A DNA stretch of 64,000 nucleotides from Chitinivorax sp. PXF-14 (lineage in GTDB: Bacteria > Pseudomonadota > Gammaproteobacteria > Burkholderiales > SCOH01): NCBI RefSeq assembly GCF_040812015.1, contig NZ_JBFNXJ010000019.1, forward strand, positions 1 to 64,000, in the 5' to 3' direction. The notes below the pieces were generated by a model. The model was not told the DNA's origin. It searched no databases and saw nothing but the letters and a program-made list of their open reading frames with translations. Positions within the stretch are counted from its first letter, which is position 1. Each line of letters starts with the position of its first letter. Positions 42,703-53,223 of this stretch are shown in pieces. Made by a program: the position numbers and the translations under genes.

Positions 42703-43807
42703 ATGGAAGCTGAACGCCTCAACCAGATCGCCAACACCATGCAAGACCTCGCTGCCCGCAACGACGAGCTGCGGAGGTATCTTTGACTACGATCAGAAGC
42801 AGGATCGTCTCGAAGAAGTCACCCGCCTGACCGAAGACCCCGAGGTCTGGAACGACCCGAAGAAAGCCCAGGAGCTCGGCAAGGAGCGCAAGCTGCTCGA
42901 GGGCGTGGTGCTCAACATCGACAGCATCGCCAGCGGCATCTCCGATAGCCGTGAGCTGTTCGAGATGGGCCGGGCCGAAGAGGACTGGGACACGGTCGCC
43001 GCCGTCGAGGCCGACGTCGCCGAGATCGAGAAGCGTGTGGCCGACCTCGAATTCCGCCGCATGTTCAATGACCCGATGGACCCGAACAACTGCTTCATCG
43101 ACATCAAGGCCGGCGCGGGCGGCACCGAGGCGCAGGACTGGGCCGGCATGCTCGAACGCATGTACCTCAAGTACTGCGAGCGCAAGGATTTCAAGGTCGA
43201 GGTGCTCGAAGAATCCGAAGGTGAAGTGGCCGGTATTTCCAGCGCCACGCTGAAGATTTCCGGCGAATACGCCTATGGCCTGCTGCGCACCGAAGTCGGC
43301 GTGCACCGTCTGGTGCGCGTGTCGCCGTTCGATTCGAACGCGCGCCGCCACACCTCATTCTCGAGTGTGTTCGTCTACCCCGAAATCGACGACAGCTTCG
43401 AGATCGAGATCAACCCGGCCGACCTGCGCACCGATACCTTCCGCGCATCCGGCGCCGGCGGCCAGCACATCAACAAGACCGACTCGGCCGTGCGCATCAC
43501 CCACATGCCGACCGGCATCGTCGTGCAGTGCCAGAACGACCGCTCGCAGCACCGCAACCGCGACGAGGCGATGAGCATGCTGCGCGCGCGCCTGTACGAG
43601 CTCGAACTGCGCAAGCGCAACGAGGCCAAGCAGGCGCTCGAGGACAGCAAGTCGGATATCGGCTGGGGCCACCAGATCCGCTCCTACGTATTCGACCAGT
43701 CGCGCGTCAAGGACCTGCGCACCAACGTCGAAGTGGGCAACGTCAAGGGCGTGATGGATGGCGACCTCGACATCTTCATCCAGGCGAGCCTGAAGCAAGG
43801 CGTGTAA
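42703..43807 (+). CDS. prfB: Peptide chain release factor 2, expressed by programmed +1 frameshift
   Basis: RF2 terminates translation at UGA and UAA. The gene starts at ATG 42703; the zero frame ends after 27 codons at an in-frame TGA (42784-42786). Reading resumes one base later (GAC at 42785) and runs to 43807, giving 367 residues. The SPF tripeptide that reads the stop codon ([12 protein letters not shown]) and the GGQ catalytic loop ([13 protein letters not shown]) are present. Usually lysS follows RF2, and it does so here after one intervening gene. Confidence 0.95.
42772..42787 (+). promoter_or_regulatory. prfB +1 frameshift site
   Basis: CGGAGG-TAT-CTT-TGA-C: an internal Shine-Dalgarno-like GGAGG three bases before the CTT slippery codon and a TGA stop followed by C, the classic arrangement. 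When RF2 is scarce the ribosome slips +1 and completes RF2, giving autoregulation. Confidence 0.93.
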
Positions 43808-43832
43808 ATCGGCCGATATCAAGGAGGGAAGC

Positions 43833-44336
43833 ATGCAACGCACCATCGCATCGATCTTGCTGGCAGCCGGCATGGCTGCCCTCCCCGTGTCGGCGATGGC
43901 CGCCACCAAGACGTCCGCCACGCAGTCCGGGCAGAACATCGGCGGCGGCTTCCAGGGCGACTATCTGTTCAACCTGGTGGCCAAGCCCGGCTACCGCGAG
44001 GCCTGGGCCGCACTGGCCGCGCGCACCGATCTGCCGAGCTGGGTGAGCACCGCCACCGGGCCGAGCAGCCCGAGCAGGCTGGTGTTTCAGGACAAGCGGC
44101 AATACGAGCTGGCATCGAGCTGCAAGCAGCACGACTGCGCCAACAACCGCCTGCTCGTGCTGTTCGACAAGGCGCGCAAGCAGGCCTGGGGCGTCTGGAT
44201 CAGCATTCCCGACAATGTCGGCGCCAGCGATCCGATGAGCCGTCATGCCAACGCAAGATATATCTGGCTCGGTGAACCAAGTGGCGCAATCAAGTCGCTG
44301 CTGCTCGCCGAACTGCAAAGCGATCCGAACTGGTAA
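43833..44336 (+). CDS. Ivy family lysozyme inhibitor-like periplasmic protein
   Basis: A 167-residue exported protein with a clear signal peptide (cleavage near AMAA, residues 21-24). The mature part matches the Ivy family: the CKQHDC disulfide loop corresponds to the CKPHDC loop that blocks the lysozyme active site, preceded by YELASS and followed by NRLLVLFDKARKQAWGVWI. Ivy proteins protect the cell wall from C-type lysozyme or from the cell's own lytic enzymes. AAGGAGGG lies before the ATG. It sits between prfB and lysS, an unusual insertion in that conserved pair. Confidence 0.8.
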   Translation: MQRTIASILLAAGMAALPVSAMAATKTSATQSGQNIGGGFQGDYLFNLVAKPGYREAWAALAARTDLPSWVSTATGPSSPSRLVFQDKRQYELASSCKQHDCANNRLLVLFDKARKQAWGVWISIPDNVGASDPMSRHANARYIWLGEPSGAIKSLLLAELQSDPNW

Positions 44337-44380
44337 GTTTTCATGCCCGACTTGATTGGGCGGCAATAAGGTAAATCCAC

Positions 44381-45889
44381 ATGAACGAGAACATCGAAGC
44401 AGGCACCGCACACCAGGATGACAACCAGCTGATGGCCGAACGCCGCGCCAAGCTGGCAGAGATCCGCAAGGAAGGCATCGCCTTCCCCAACGACTTCAAG
44501 CGCGAACACCTGTCCGCCGATCTGCACGCCAAGTATGGCGAAGCCGAGAAGGAAACGCTCGAAGCCGACAAGATCGAAGTCTCGGTTGCGGGCCGCATGA
44601 TGCTCAAACGCGTGATGGGCAAGGCCAGTTTCGCCACGCTGCAGGACGGCAAGGGCCGTATCCAGCTCTACATCTCGAACGACAGCGTGGGCGCCGATGC
44701 GCACGCCGCGTTCAAGCACTGGGACCTGGGCGACATCGTTGCCGCCCGCGGCACGCTGATGAAGACCAAGACCGGAGAGCTGACCGTGCAGGCCACCGAA
44801 ATCCGCCTGCTGGCCAAGGCGCTGCGCCCGCTGCCCGAGAAGTTCCACGGCATGACCGATCAGGAGCAGAAATACCGCCAGCGCTACCTCGACCTGATCT
44901 CCAACGAGCAGAGCCGCGACACCTTCATCAATCGCTCGAAGATCATGCAGCGCGTGCGCGAAGTCATGGTGAACGAGGGCTACCTCGAAGTCGAAACGCC
45001 GATGATGCACCCGATCCCCGGCGGCGCGGCGGCCAAACCTTTCGTCACCCACCACAACGCGCTCGACATGCAGCTGTACCTGCGCATCGCCCCCGAGCTG
45101 TACCTCAAGCGCCTGGTGGTGGGCGGCATGGAGCGGGTGTTCGAGATCAACCGCAACTTCCGCAACGAGGGGATGAGCACGCGCCACAACCCCGAGTTCA
45201 CCATGATGGAGTTCTACGAGGCCTACGCCGACTACAAGCGCATGATGGAGCTGACTGAGACCGTCATCCGCGAATGCGCGCGCGCCGTGCACGGCCATGC
45301 CGTGGTCGAGGTGCAGGGCAAGCCGGTGGACCTGTCCAAGCCGTTCGAGCGCCTCACCGTGACCCAGGCCATCGTCAAGTACAACCCGCAATACAGCGAG
45401 GAACAGCTCAACGACCGCGCCTGGCTCAAGCAGGAAATCGAACGCCTGGGCGGCAAGCTCGTCGCGACCGACGGCGTAGCCGGCCTGCAGTTCTCGCTGT
45501 TCGAGGAAACCACCGAAGAAAAGCTGTGGGACCCGACCTACATCATCGACTACCCGATCGAAATCTCGCCCCTGGCGCGTGAATCGGACGACCGCAAGGG
45601 CATCACCGAGCGCTTCGAACTGTTCATTCTCGGCCGCGAGCTGGCCAACGGATTCTCCGAGCTGAACGACCCGGAAGACCAGGCCGAGCGCTTCCTCGAC
45701 CAGGTACGCCAGAAGGACGCCGGCGACGACGAGGCCATGCACTACGACGCCGACTACATCCGCGCGCTCGAACACGGCATGCCGCCGGCCGGCGGCTGCG
45801 GCATCGGCATCGACCGCCTGGTGATGCTGCTGACCGACGCGCCGTCGATTCGCGACGTGATTTTATTTCCGCAAATGCGCCCGGAATAA
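44381..45889 (+). CDS. lysS: Lysyl-tRNA synthetase, class II
   Basis: A 502-residue class II synthetase that charges tRNA-Lys. The N-terminal OB fold (residues about 60-170, [21 protein letters not shown]) binds the anticodon. Motif 2 is [22 protein letters not shown] and motif 3 is [21 protein letters not shown] serves as ribosome site. Ends with a strong terminator. Confidence 0.95.
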   Translation: MNENIEAGTAHQDDNQLMAERRAKLAEIRKEGIAFPNDFKREHLSADLHAKYGEAEKETLEADKIEVSVAGRMMLKRVMGKASFATLQDGKGRIQLYISNDSVGADAHAAFKHWDLGDIVAARGTLMKTKTGELTVQATEIRLLAKALRPLPEKFHGMTDQEQKYRQRYLDLISNEQSRDTFINRSKIMQRVREVMVNEGYLEVETPMMHPIPGGAAAKPFVTHHNALDMQLYLRIAPELYLKRLVVGGMERVFEINRNFRNEGMSTRHNPEFTMMEFYEAYADYKRMMELTETVIRECARAVHGHAVVEVQGKPVDLSKPFERLTVTQAIVKYNPQYSEEQLNDRAWLKQEIERLGGKLVATDGVAGLQFSLFEETTEEKLWDPTYIIDYPIEISPLARESDDRKGITERFELFILGRELANGFSELNDPEDQAERFLDQVRQKDAGDDEAMHYDADYIRALEHGMPPAGGCGIGIDRLVMLLTDAPSIRDVILFPQMRPE

Positions 45890-45909
45890 GTCTCGGCACG
45901 AGGCAAATC

Positions 45910-45940
45910 AACGGACGGCACGCCCGTCCGTTTTTCTTTT
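45910..45940 (+). terminator. Terminator after lysS
   Basis: AACGGACGG and CCGTCCGTT form a nine-bp stem with a CACGC loop, followed by TTTTCTTTT. Confidence 0.9.
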
Positions 45941-45955
45941 GCGAGCCCGACCAGC

Positions 45956-47878
45956 ATGGCCCTGATCCCCGCCACCCTCGCCCATTCGACCGACGGCATC
46001 CCCTACTCCGCCGCGTTCGACGACATCTATCACTCCAACGATGGCGGCATCGGCCAGATCCACCACGTGTTCATGGGCGGCAACGCGCTGCCCGGGCGCT
46101 GGCAGGGCCGGCCCAACTTCGTCGTACTGGAGACCGGTTTCGGCCTCGGGCTGAGCTTCCTCGCCACCTGGCAGGCTTGGCGCGACGACCCGCAGCGCAG
46201 CGAACGCCTGCACTTCATCTCGGTCGAGAAGCACCCATTCTCGCGCGACGACCTCGCCACCCTGCACCGCCAGTGGCCAGACCTCGCACCGCTGGCCGCA
46301 CAGCTGCTGGCGCAGTGGCCGGTGCTGGTGCCGGGCTTTCACCGCCTCCATCTCGACGACGGCCGGGTGACGCTGACGCTGCTGCTCGGCGATGCGCTCG
46401 ATCTCTTGCCCAAGCTGGTGGCCGAGGTCGATGCGTTCTACCTCGACGGCTTCGCGCCGAGCAAGAATCCCGAACTGTGGTCGCCACCGCTGTTCAAGCA
46501 GATCGCGCGACTCGCCGCGCCCAGCGCGACCGCCGCCACCTACACGGTGGCCGCGCTGGTGCGGGACGGCCTGCAGGCGGCCGGTTTCAAACGGGAGAAG
46601 CGCCCCGGCTTCGGCAAGAAACGTGACATGCTGGCCGCGCGCTTCATGAACCCGCGCCCGAGCCACCTCAGGCCGCCGGCAGACCGGCATGCGATCGTGC
46701 TCGGCGCCGGGCTCGCCGGCACAGCCACGGCGGCACGCCTCGCTGCACGCGGGTTTCGTGTCGAACTGATCGAGCGCCGCAGCGGGCCGGCGCAGGAATG
46801 CTCGGGTAACCCGGTCGGCGTGCTGCTGCCGGTGATGTCGCTCGACGACAACCGCCAGTCACGGCTGTCACGCGCCGCGCTGCTGTATGGCTTGCGGCAC
46901 TTGGCGGCCATCTCGCCCAGCGCACCGGCCACCGGCTGGTGGAAGACCAGTGGCGTACTGCACCTGGCAAGTGACGCCGACGATGCGGCCCACCAGCAGC
47001 GCGTGATCGATGCACTCGGCTTGGCGCCAGAATTTGCCCGTTTTGTCGATGCCGACGCCGCCAGCCGCCTCGCAGGCAGGGCGGTGAAGCATGGAGGCTG
47101 GTGGTTCGGCCACGGTGCATGGGCCAACCCGGCGTCGATCTGCACCGCCAATCTGGCGGCGTTCGCCGCTGCCATCCGGCCACACTACAACGTCGAGATC
47201 GCCAGCATCGTGCGCGACGGCGAGCACTGGCAGGTGTTCGACGGCACGGGGCGGCTCGTTGCCAGCGCACCCATCCTCGTCATCGCCTCGGCCGCTGGTG
47301 GCGCACACTTCGCCCAGACCGCCCACCTGCCGCTGACGCAGGCCTGGCGCCAGCTCAGCTGCGTCCCGGCGCATGCCACGCCGCCGCTCGACATCGTGGT
47401 GTGCGGCGATGGCTATGTGACGCCCACCTGGAACGGCGTACGCGCCGTCGGCGCCAGCGAGGCCGGCGGGCCTGGGCTGGCCCAGGCAGCCGGGCACCGC
47501 AGCAACCTGGCGCTGGCCGAAGGCCTGCTTCCCGGCTTCACCGCCGGCATCGATGCCGCGCAGCTGCCGGGCCGCATCAGCTATCGCCCGGCCTCGCCCG
47601 ATCGCATGCCGCTGATCGGCCCCATTGCCGACGCCGCGGCCTTCGATCCGCAAAAGCACCACCGCCCGCTGCTCGTGCCACGCCACGCAGGGCTCTACTG
47701 CGCGCTGGGCTTTGGCGCGCGCGGGCTGACCTGGTCCGCGCTGGCGGGCGAGCTGCTGGCCAGCCAGATCGCCGGCGAGCCCTGGCCCGTCGAACGCGAC
47801 CTGGCCGATGCAGTCGACCCGGCACGCTTCCTGCTGCGGCTTGGCAAGGCGCAGCGCAGCGACGACACGGTGGAATAG
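45956..47878 (+). CDS. mnmC: Bifunctional tRNA wobble uridine modification enzyme MnmC
   Basis: A 640-residue fusion of two enzymes that finish 5-methylaminomethyl-2-thiouridine at tRNA position 34. Residues about 1-235 form the SAM methyltransferase (ETGFGLGLSFLATW; YLDGFAPSKNPELW). From about residue 244 the FAD-dependent oxidase begins with the dinucleotide fold AIVLGAGLAGTATAARLA and ends with GFGARGLTWSALAGELLA. Order of reaction is oxidase first, then methylation. It lies 66 bases after lysS, separated by a terminator, so it needs its own promoter. Confidence 0.92.
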   Translation: MALIPATLAHSTDGIPYSAAFDDIYHSNDGGIGQIHHVFMGGNALPGRWQGRPNFVVLETGFGLGLSFLATWQAWRDDPQRSERLHFISVEKHPFSRDDLATLHRQWPDLAPLAAQLLAQWPVLVPGFHRLHLDDGRVTLTLLLGDALDLLPKLVAEVDAFYLDGFAPSKNPELWSPPLFKQIARLAAPSATAATYTVAALVRDGLQAAGFKREKRPGFGKKRDMLAARFMNPRPSHLRPPADRHAIVLGAGLAGTATAARLAARGFRVELIERRSGPAQECSGNPVGVLLPVMSLDDNRQSRLSRAALLYGLRHLAAISPSAPATGWWKTSGVLHLASDADDAAHQQRVIDALGLAPEFARFVDADAASRLAGRAVKHGGWWFGHGAWANPASICTANLAAFAAAIRPHYNVEIASIVRDGEHWQVFDGTGRLVASAPILVIASAAGGAHFAQTAHLPLTQAWRQLSCVPAHATPPLDIVVCGDGYVTPTWNGVRAVGASEAGGPGLAQAAGHRSNLALAEGLLPGFTAGIDAAQLPGRISYRPASPDRMPLIGPIADAAAFDPQKHHRPLLVPRHAGLYCALGFGARGLTWSALAGELLASQIAGEPWPVERDLADAVDPARFLLRLGKAQRSDDTVE

Positions 47879-48031
47879 GCCCCGCCCGGCCGGCACGCCG
47901 AACTGGCCGCCGGCCAATCCCCGATGGAAGTCGCGCCCGCACTCTGCTACATATGAAATGGCTGGCGCGGCCTCGTGGCGGGCCGCATCCATGCCCGGCC
48001 GGGCTTGCGTCAACAGGGGTGAGTGAACGTC

Positions 48032-48961
48032 ATGAGATGTCGGGTATCGAGCCTTGCCACGGTGTCACGCTCATTGCCGGCCATCGCCGGATGGCTCGCG
48101 ACCTCCCTGTTCAACATGGCGGCCGCAGCGGATCAGCGGCCAACCATCCGCTGGCTGGTATCCCACGAGCCGCCAGCCACCATCGTGCATGGCGAGGGAC
48201 GAGGCGGTGGGTTTGGCGACAATTACCGCAAGGCGCTGATCGAACGCCTCCCCGAATTTGCCCACCGCGTCGAGATCACCACCAGCAGGCGACGTGAAGC
48301 ATTGATGCGACGCGGCGAGCCGGTGTGTTCGATCCTGATGATACGCACCCCGGCGCGTGAGCAATTTGCGCTGTTCGCCAGCAAACCGTATCTGCTGGCC
48401 TTGCCGGTACGCCTCGTCATGCAGGAAGAAACCGCCGAGTCGCTGCGCCCGCTGGCTCACGACGACACACTGCGGCTCGAAGACGTGCTCGGCGATGGCA
48501 CCCACCATCTGGGAATATTCAAGTCGGTCAGCTTCGACTCACTGATCGACCGGCAACTGGCGGACATCGGCAAGGGCTACCCCGACGCCATCCGCTATTT
48601 CGACGAAGCACCGGGCTCGACCTTGCGGAACCTGGTGCGCCTGATGTCGAAAGGCCGCTTCGACGTGACCCTGGGCCACAGCGTGGTAGTCCACCACTGG
48701 ACGCGCAACGATCCGTCGATCGGCAGGCTGGTCTACATCCCGGTGGCCAGCGTGGTGGCACCCATCCCGCTCCACGTTTCCTGCACCAAGTCTCTGTTCG
48801 GCCAGGAGGTGATCCGGCAGGTCGAGCAGCTCCCCGGCCTCGACAGCCTCGCCGACACTGCCGCCCGGGACTATGCCAGCCGCTTGCCGGAAGAAGAGCA
48901 GGTGCGCTACCGGGCGATCCTGCAGGCCGCGCGCAGGAGCACCAAGGCCGGCAGCGAATAG
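48032..48961 (+). CDS. Periplasmic solute-binding-like protein (TIGR02285-type)
   Basis: A 309-residue exported protein with a signal peptide ending near AAAADQ (residue about 32). The body resembles family 3 extracellular solute-binding proteins of the kind found as stand-alone conserved hypotheticals (IRWLVSHEPPATIVHGEG; GFGDNYRKALIERLP; LGHSVVVHHW). No transporter genes are adjacent. Start at ATG 48032 is preferred for spacing to AGGGGTGAG; a GTG at 48023 is an alternative. Ligand unknown. Confidence 0.65.
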   Translation: MRCRVSSLATVSRSLPAIAGWLATSLFNMAAAADQRPTIRWLVSHEPPATIVHGEGRGGGFGDNYRKALIERLPEFAHRVEITTSRRREALMRRGEPVCSILMIRTPAREQFALFASKPYLLALPVRLVMQEETAESLRPLAHDDTLRLEDVLGDGTHHLGIFKSVSFDSLIDRQLADIGKGYPDAIRYFDEAPGSTLRNLVRLMSKGRFDVTLGHSVVVHHWTRNDPSIGRLVYIPVASVVAPIPLHVSCTKSLFGQEVIRQVEQLPGLDSLADTAARDYASRLPEEEQVRYRAILQAARRSTKAGSE

Positions 48962-49248
48962 CAGCCGCCTCGCCGCTGGCGTGCCTCGGCTGGCATGCCG
49001 ATCAGACCCACGAAGCAAGCAGCCTCGGCTACCGTCCCGACGAGCACGCCTCGAGCCAGCCCGGGCCTTCCTCTCTCGGCCCAGCGACGACCATGTCGGC
49101 CAAGCATGTTGAATGGGCCGGGCCCGCCCCACCGCCAGGGGCAACACGCACCATTGTCACCCGGCCGTCATCCTGTTTGCATATTCCCGGCTTCCAAGGG
49201 TAGGCTACGCCTTCCAACAAGAATACGAGCGCTACTCAGGAGACCTTC
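48962..49248. other. Intergenic region before the aminotransferase gene
   Basis: About 290 bases with no supported gene, RNA or hairpin terminator. It should carry the promoter of the serine-glyoxylate-type aminotransferase. Nothing else was recognised. Confidence 0.5.
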
Positions 49249-50451
49249 ATGCCCGACAACTATCTGCCACACCAGACCATCCAGTCCTTCGCGCCGCCGG
49301 TGCGCACGCTGCTCGGCCCCGGCCCGTCCGACGTGCCGCAACGCGTGCTGGCCGCGCTGGCGCGCCCGACCATCGGTTATCTCGACCCGGCCTTCGTGGC
49401 GATGATGGAGGAGCTGAAGTCGCTGATGCGTTATGCCTTCCAGACCCGCAATGCGCTGACCTTCCCCGTCTCCGGCCCCGGCTCGGCGGGCATGGAGATG
49501 TGCTTCGTCAACCTGGTGAACCCGGGCGACAAGGTGATCGTGTGCCGCAACGGAGTGTTCGGCGGGCGCATGATCGAGAACGTCGAGCGTTGTGGCGGCG
49601 TGGCCGTGGTGGTCGACGACGAATGGGGCAAGCCGGTCGATCCGGCCAAGCTGGCCGCCGCGCTGGCCGCCAACCCCGACGCCAAGGTCGTGGCCTTCGT
49701 GCACGCCGAGACCTCGACCGGCGCGCTCTCCGACGCCGCCACGCTGTGCCGCCTGGCGCACGAGGCAGGCTGCCTGAGCATCGTCGATTGCGTGACCTCG
49801 CTCGCCGGCGTGCCGGTGCTCGTCGATGAATGGGGCGCCGATGCAGTGTACTCGGGTAGCCAGAAATGTCTGTCGTGCGCACCGGGCCTGTCGCCGATCA
49901 CCTTCAGCGAGCGCGTGGTCGAAAAGATCAAGTCGCGCGGCCGCAAGGCGCAGAGCTGGTTCCTCGATCTCGACCTGCTGCTGGGCTACTGGGGCGAGAC
50001 CACGCGCACCTACCACCACACGGCGCCGAACAACAGCCTGTATGCGCTGCACGAGTCGCTGCTGATGGTGGCGGAAGAGACGCTGCCGGCAGCCTGGGCG
50101 CGCCACCGGCGCAACCACCTGGCGCTGCGCGCGGGCCTCGAACAGCTGGGGCTGGGCTTCGTCGTCGACGAGGCGCATCGCCTGCCGCAGCTCAACGCGG
50201 TCAGCATTCCCGAGGGCGTCGATGACAAGGCGGTGCGCGCCTCGCTGCTGCAGGATCACGGTATCGAGATCGGCGCGGGCCTGGGCCCGCTGGCCGGCAA
50301 GATCTGGCGCATCGGCCTGATGGGCTATTCGAGCCGCGAAGAGAATGTGCTGCACCTGCTGGCCGCGCTGGAGTCGGTGCTGGCAGCACAAGGCCGCTCC
50401 GTTACGCCGGGTGCGGCGGTGGCAGCGGCACAGCGTAGCTACCAGGGCTGA
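49249..50451 (+). CDS. Serine/alanine-glyoxylate aminotransferase
   Basis: A 400-residue fold-type I class V aminotransferase. The PLP lysine is Lys206 in YSGSQKCLSCAPG, with VSGPGSAGMEMCF binding the phosphate and the Asp in SIVDCVTSLAG. It matches serine-glyoxylate aminotransferases of methylotrophs and alanine-glyoxylate enzymes. Reaction: transfers an amino group to glyoxylate to make glycine. AGGAG precedes the ATG. No serine-cycle partners are near, so the role is probably glyoxylate detoxification (phosphoglycolate phosphatase gph lies 11 kb away). Confidence 0.87.
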   Translation: MPDNYLPHQTIQSFAPPVRTLLGPGPSDVPQRVLAALARPTIGYLDPAFVAMMEELKSLMRYAFQTRNALTFPVSGPGSAGMEMCFVNLVNPGDKVIVCRNGVFGGRMIENVERCGGVAVVVDDEWGKPVDPAKLAAALAANPDAKVVAFVHAETSTGALSDAATLCRLAHEAGCLSIVDCVTSLAGVPVLVDEWGADAVYSGSQKCLSCAPGLSPITFSERVVEKIKSRGRKAQSWFLDLDLLLGYWGETTRTYHHTAPNNSLYALHESLLMVAEETLPAAWARHRRNHLALRAGLEQLGLGFVVDEAHRLPQLNAVSIPEGVDDKAVRASLLQDHGIEIGAGLGPLAGKIWRIGLMGYSSREENVLHLLAALESVLAAQGRSVTPGAAVAAAQRSYQG

Positions 50452-50494
50452 TCGCCCGCCTGCAACGGGTGGCGGGTTAGCGCCGCCCGATTCC

Positions 50495-53206
50495 TCAACG
50501 CCGGGCCCGCCCGCGTATCACCCGTTTTTCCACCTCGATCACCAGCAAGGTCAGCAGCCCGAAGCCGATGATCGGCCACCAGTGCGCCAGCGACAGCGGC
50601 GCGGTGCCGAACAGCGTGTTCATCACCGGCAGATAGGTGAAGGCCAGTTGCTGCAGCACCAGCACACCCACGGCCAGCAGCACCATGCGGTTGCCGGTGA
50701 GGCCGCGCCACGACAGCACCGGGTCGACCAGGTAGCGGCAGTTGAACAGATAGAAGGCCTCGGCCACGACCAGGGTGTTGACGGCCGCCGTGCGGGCGAC
50801 GAGCTCGGATTCGCCCTGCCCGTCGAGCCACTGGTGCACGGCCAGGCTGCCGGCCGTCAACAGCGCCGAGACGAAGGCCGTGCGCCACACCAGGAGCGGC
50901 GACAGCAACGGCTCGCGCGGCGAACGTGGCGGGCGCCGCATCACCCCGGCCTCGGCCGGCTCGAAGGCGAGCGACAGCGACAGCGTGACGGCGCAGATCA
51001 TGTTGACCCACAAAATCTGCACCGGCGTGATTGGCAGGGCAATGCCGAACAGCACCGGGAACAGGATCAGGCAGGCCTCGGCGATATTGGTCGGCAGTAT
51101 CTGTATGAAGGCCTTCTTGAGGTTGTCGTAGACGGCCCGCCCCTCCTCCACCGCATGCGTGATCGAGGCGAAATTGTCGTCGGCCAGCACCATCTGCGCC
51201 GCCTCCTTGGCGGCCTCGGTGCCCTTCATGCCCATCGCCACGCCGACATTGGCGCGCTTGAGCGCCGGCGCGTCGTTGACGCCATCGCCGGTCATCGCCA
51301 CCACCCGGCCCTGTGCCTGCAGCGCCTCGACCAGCCTGAGCTTGTGCTCGGGGCTGACGCGCGCGAACACGCCGGTACGCGCCACGGCCGCCGGCCAGTC
51401 GGCCGCTGGCAGCGCATCGAGCGCCTGGCCGGTGAGCGCACCACTGCTGACGTAGAGCCCCAGCTCGGCGCCGATGGCGAGCGCAGTGGCCGCGTGGTCG
51501 CCGGTGATCATCTTCACGTCGATGCCGGCCTCGTGGCACTGCCGCACCGAGGCAATCGCCTCGGCTCGCGGCGGGTCGCTCATGCCCACGATGGCCAGCA
51601 GGCTGAGCCCCTGCTCGACGTCGCCGAAGCCAAGCTGGCGCCGGCCATCCGCCACCGGCTTGGCAGCGAGCGCCAGCAGCCGCTCGCCGCGCGCCGCCAG
51701 GCGGTCGCAACAGGCCTGCCAGTAGGCAAGGTCGAGCGGCACATCCACCTCGCCCTGCCGCGCCAGCCGGCACAGCGCCAGCAGCTTCTCCGGCGCGCCC
51801 TTGACGAACAGCAGCCCGTCGCCGTCGTGGCCGTGGTGCAGCGTGGCCATGAAGCGGTATTCGGATTCGAACGGAATGACGTCGATGCGCGGCCGCGCCT
51901 CGCGCTCGATCGCGGGATCGAGGCCGAGCTTCATCGCCAGCGTCAGCAGCGCGCCCTCGGTCGGGTCGCCCTCGAGCAGCCAGCGGCCTGCTTCGTTGCG
52001 TAGCCGCGCATCGTTGCACAGCACGGCGGCACGGCCGATCAGCGCCAGCTCCGGCAGGCTTTCCGGCGCCAGCACGGTGCCGTTCTCGCGCAGGCCGCCG
52101 TCGGGTGCGTAGCCCGAGCCCGACACGGCCCACTCACGGGCCGCCGTCGCCAGGTGGCACACCATCATCTCGTTGCGCGTCAGCGTGCCGGTCTTGTCGG
52201 TGCAGATCACACTAACCGAGCCCAGCGCCTCGACCGCCGGCAGGTGGCGGATGATGGCCTGGCGCTGCGCCATGCGCCGCACGCCGATGGCCAGCGTGAT
52301 GGTCATGATGGCCGGCAGGCCTTCCGGGATCGCCGCCACCGCGAGCCCCACCACGGCGACAAACATGTCGCCCCAGCCATAGCCGCGCCACAGCACGCCA
52401 ACGCCGAACACCAGCACCGACACGGCGAGGATGGCCCAGGTCAGGCTCGCCGAGAAGCGCGCCATCTGCCGCAACAGCGGCGTCGTCAGGGGCTTGACCG
52501 CGTGCAGCAGCGAGCTGATGCGGCCGATCTCGGTCGCGGCACCGCTGCCCACCACCACGCCTCGGCCGAGGCCGTAGGTGACCAGCGTGCCGGAATAGGC
52601 CATCGAGCTGCGGTCGGCCAGTGCGCAGGCGGCATCGACCACCCCGGTCTGCTTGTCGACGGGTGCCGATTCGCCGGTGATCGCCGCCTCATCGATGCGC
52701 AGGCTGCGGCAGGCGATGAGGCGCAGGTCGGCCGGCACCTTGTCGCCCGACTGCAGGACCACGACATCGCCGGGCACCAGCTGCTCGGCATCGAGCTCGA
52801 CGCGCTGGCCGTCGCGCAGCACGATGGCCTTGAGCGACAGCAGCTGGCGGATCGCATCGAGCGCCGCCTCGGCGCGGCCTTCCTGGATATGGCCGATGAC
52901 GGCATTGATCACCACCACGCCGAAGATCACCCCGGCATCGACCCAGTGGCCCATCGTCGCGGTCACCGCGCCGGCGGCCAGCAGCACGTACAGCAGCACG
53001 TTGTTGAACTGCGACAGGAAGCGCCGCCAGGCGCTGCGGCCCGCCACGGCCGGCAGCCGGTTGGGGCCGAAGCGGGCGAGCCGCGCCGCAGCCTCGTCCG
53101 CTGCCAGCCCGCGCTCCGCCTCGACATCCAGCTGCCGGGACACGGCATCGGCCGGCAGGGCGTGCCAGGCGGGCACTTGATCTTCGGGAATGGGCTGGCT
53201 GGGCAT
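50495..53206 (-). CDS. P-type ATPase, type II cation pump (Ca2+-ATPase-like)
   Basis: A 903-residue P-type ATPase. Motifs: TGES in the actuator domain, DKTGTLT phosphorylation site, KGAPE nucleotide-binding segment and TGDGVNDAPAL hinge. The fourth membrane helix carries AAIPEGLPA, the cation-binding PEGLP motif of type II pumps. Ten membrane segments are expected. Closest to bacterial Ca2+/cation pumps annotated as HAD-IC P-type ATPases; ion specificity is not certain. It follows the TonB receptor-binding protein-kinase run on the same strand, 17 bases after the histidine kinase gene, so co-transcription is possible. Confidence 0.87.
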   Translation of the reverse strand: MPSQPIPEDQVPAWHALPADAVSRQLDVEAERGLAADEAAARLARFGPNRLPAVAGRSAWRRFLSQFNNVLLYVLLAAGAVTATMGHWVDAGVIFGVVVINAVIGHIQEGRAEAALDAIRQLLSLKAIVLRDGQRVELDAEQLVPGDVVVLQSGDKVPADLRLIACRSLRIDEAAITGESAPVDKQTGVVDAACALADRSSMAYSGTLVTYGLGRGVVVGSGAATEIGRISSLLHAVKPLTTPLLRQMARFSASLTWAILAVSVLVFGVGVLWRGYGWGDMFVAVVGLAVAAIPEGLPAIMTITLAIGVRRMAQRQAIIRHLPAVEALGSVSVICTDKTGTLTRNEMMVCHLATAAREWAVSGSGYAPDGGLRENGTVLAPESLPELALIGRAAVLCNDARLRNEAGRWLLEGDPTEGALLTLAMKLGLDPAIEREARPRIDVIPFESEYRFMATLHHGHDGDGLLFVKGAPEKLLALCRLARQGEVDVPLDLAYWQACCDRLAARGERLLALAAKPVADGRRQLGFGDVEQGLSLLAIVGMSDPPRAEAIASVRQCHEAGIDVKMITGDHAATALAIGAELGLYVSSGALTGQALDALPAADWPAAVARTGVFARVSPEHKLRLVEALQAQGRVVAMTGDGVNDAPALKRANVGVAMGMKGTEAAKEAAQMVLADDNFASITHAVEEGRAVYDNLKKAFIQILPTNIAEACLILFPVLFGIALPITPVQILWVNMICAVTLSLSLAFEPAEAGVMRRPPRSPREPLLSPLLVWRTAFVSALLTAGSLAVHQWLDGQGESELVARTAAVNTLVVAEAFYLFNCRYLVDPVLSWRGLTGNRMVLLAVGVLVLQQLAFTYLPVMNTLFGTAPLSLAHWWPIIGFGLLTLLVIEVEKRVIRGRARR

Positions 53207-53223
53207 GGTGGCGCGGCGGCGGC

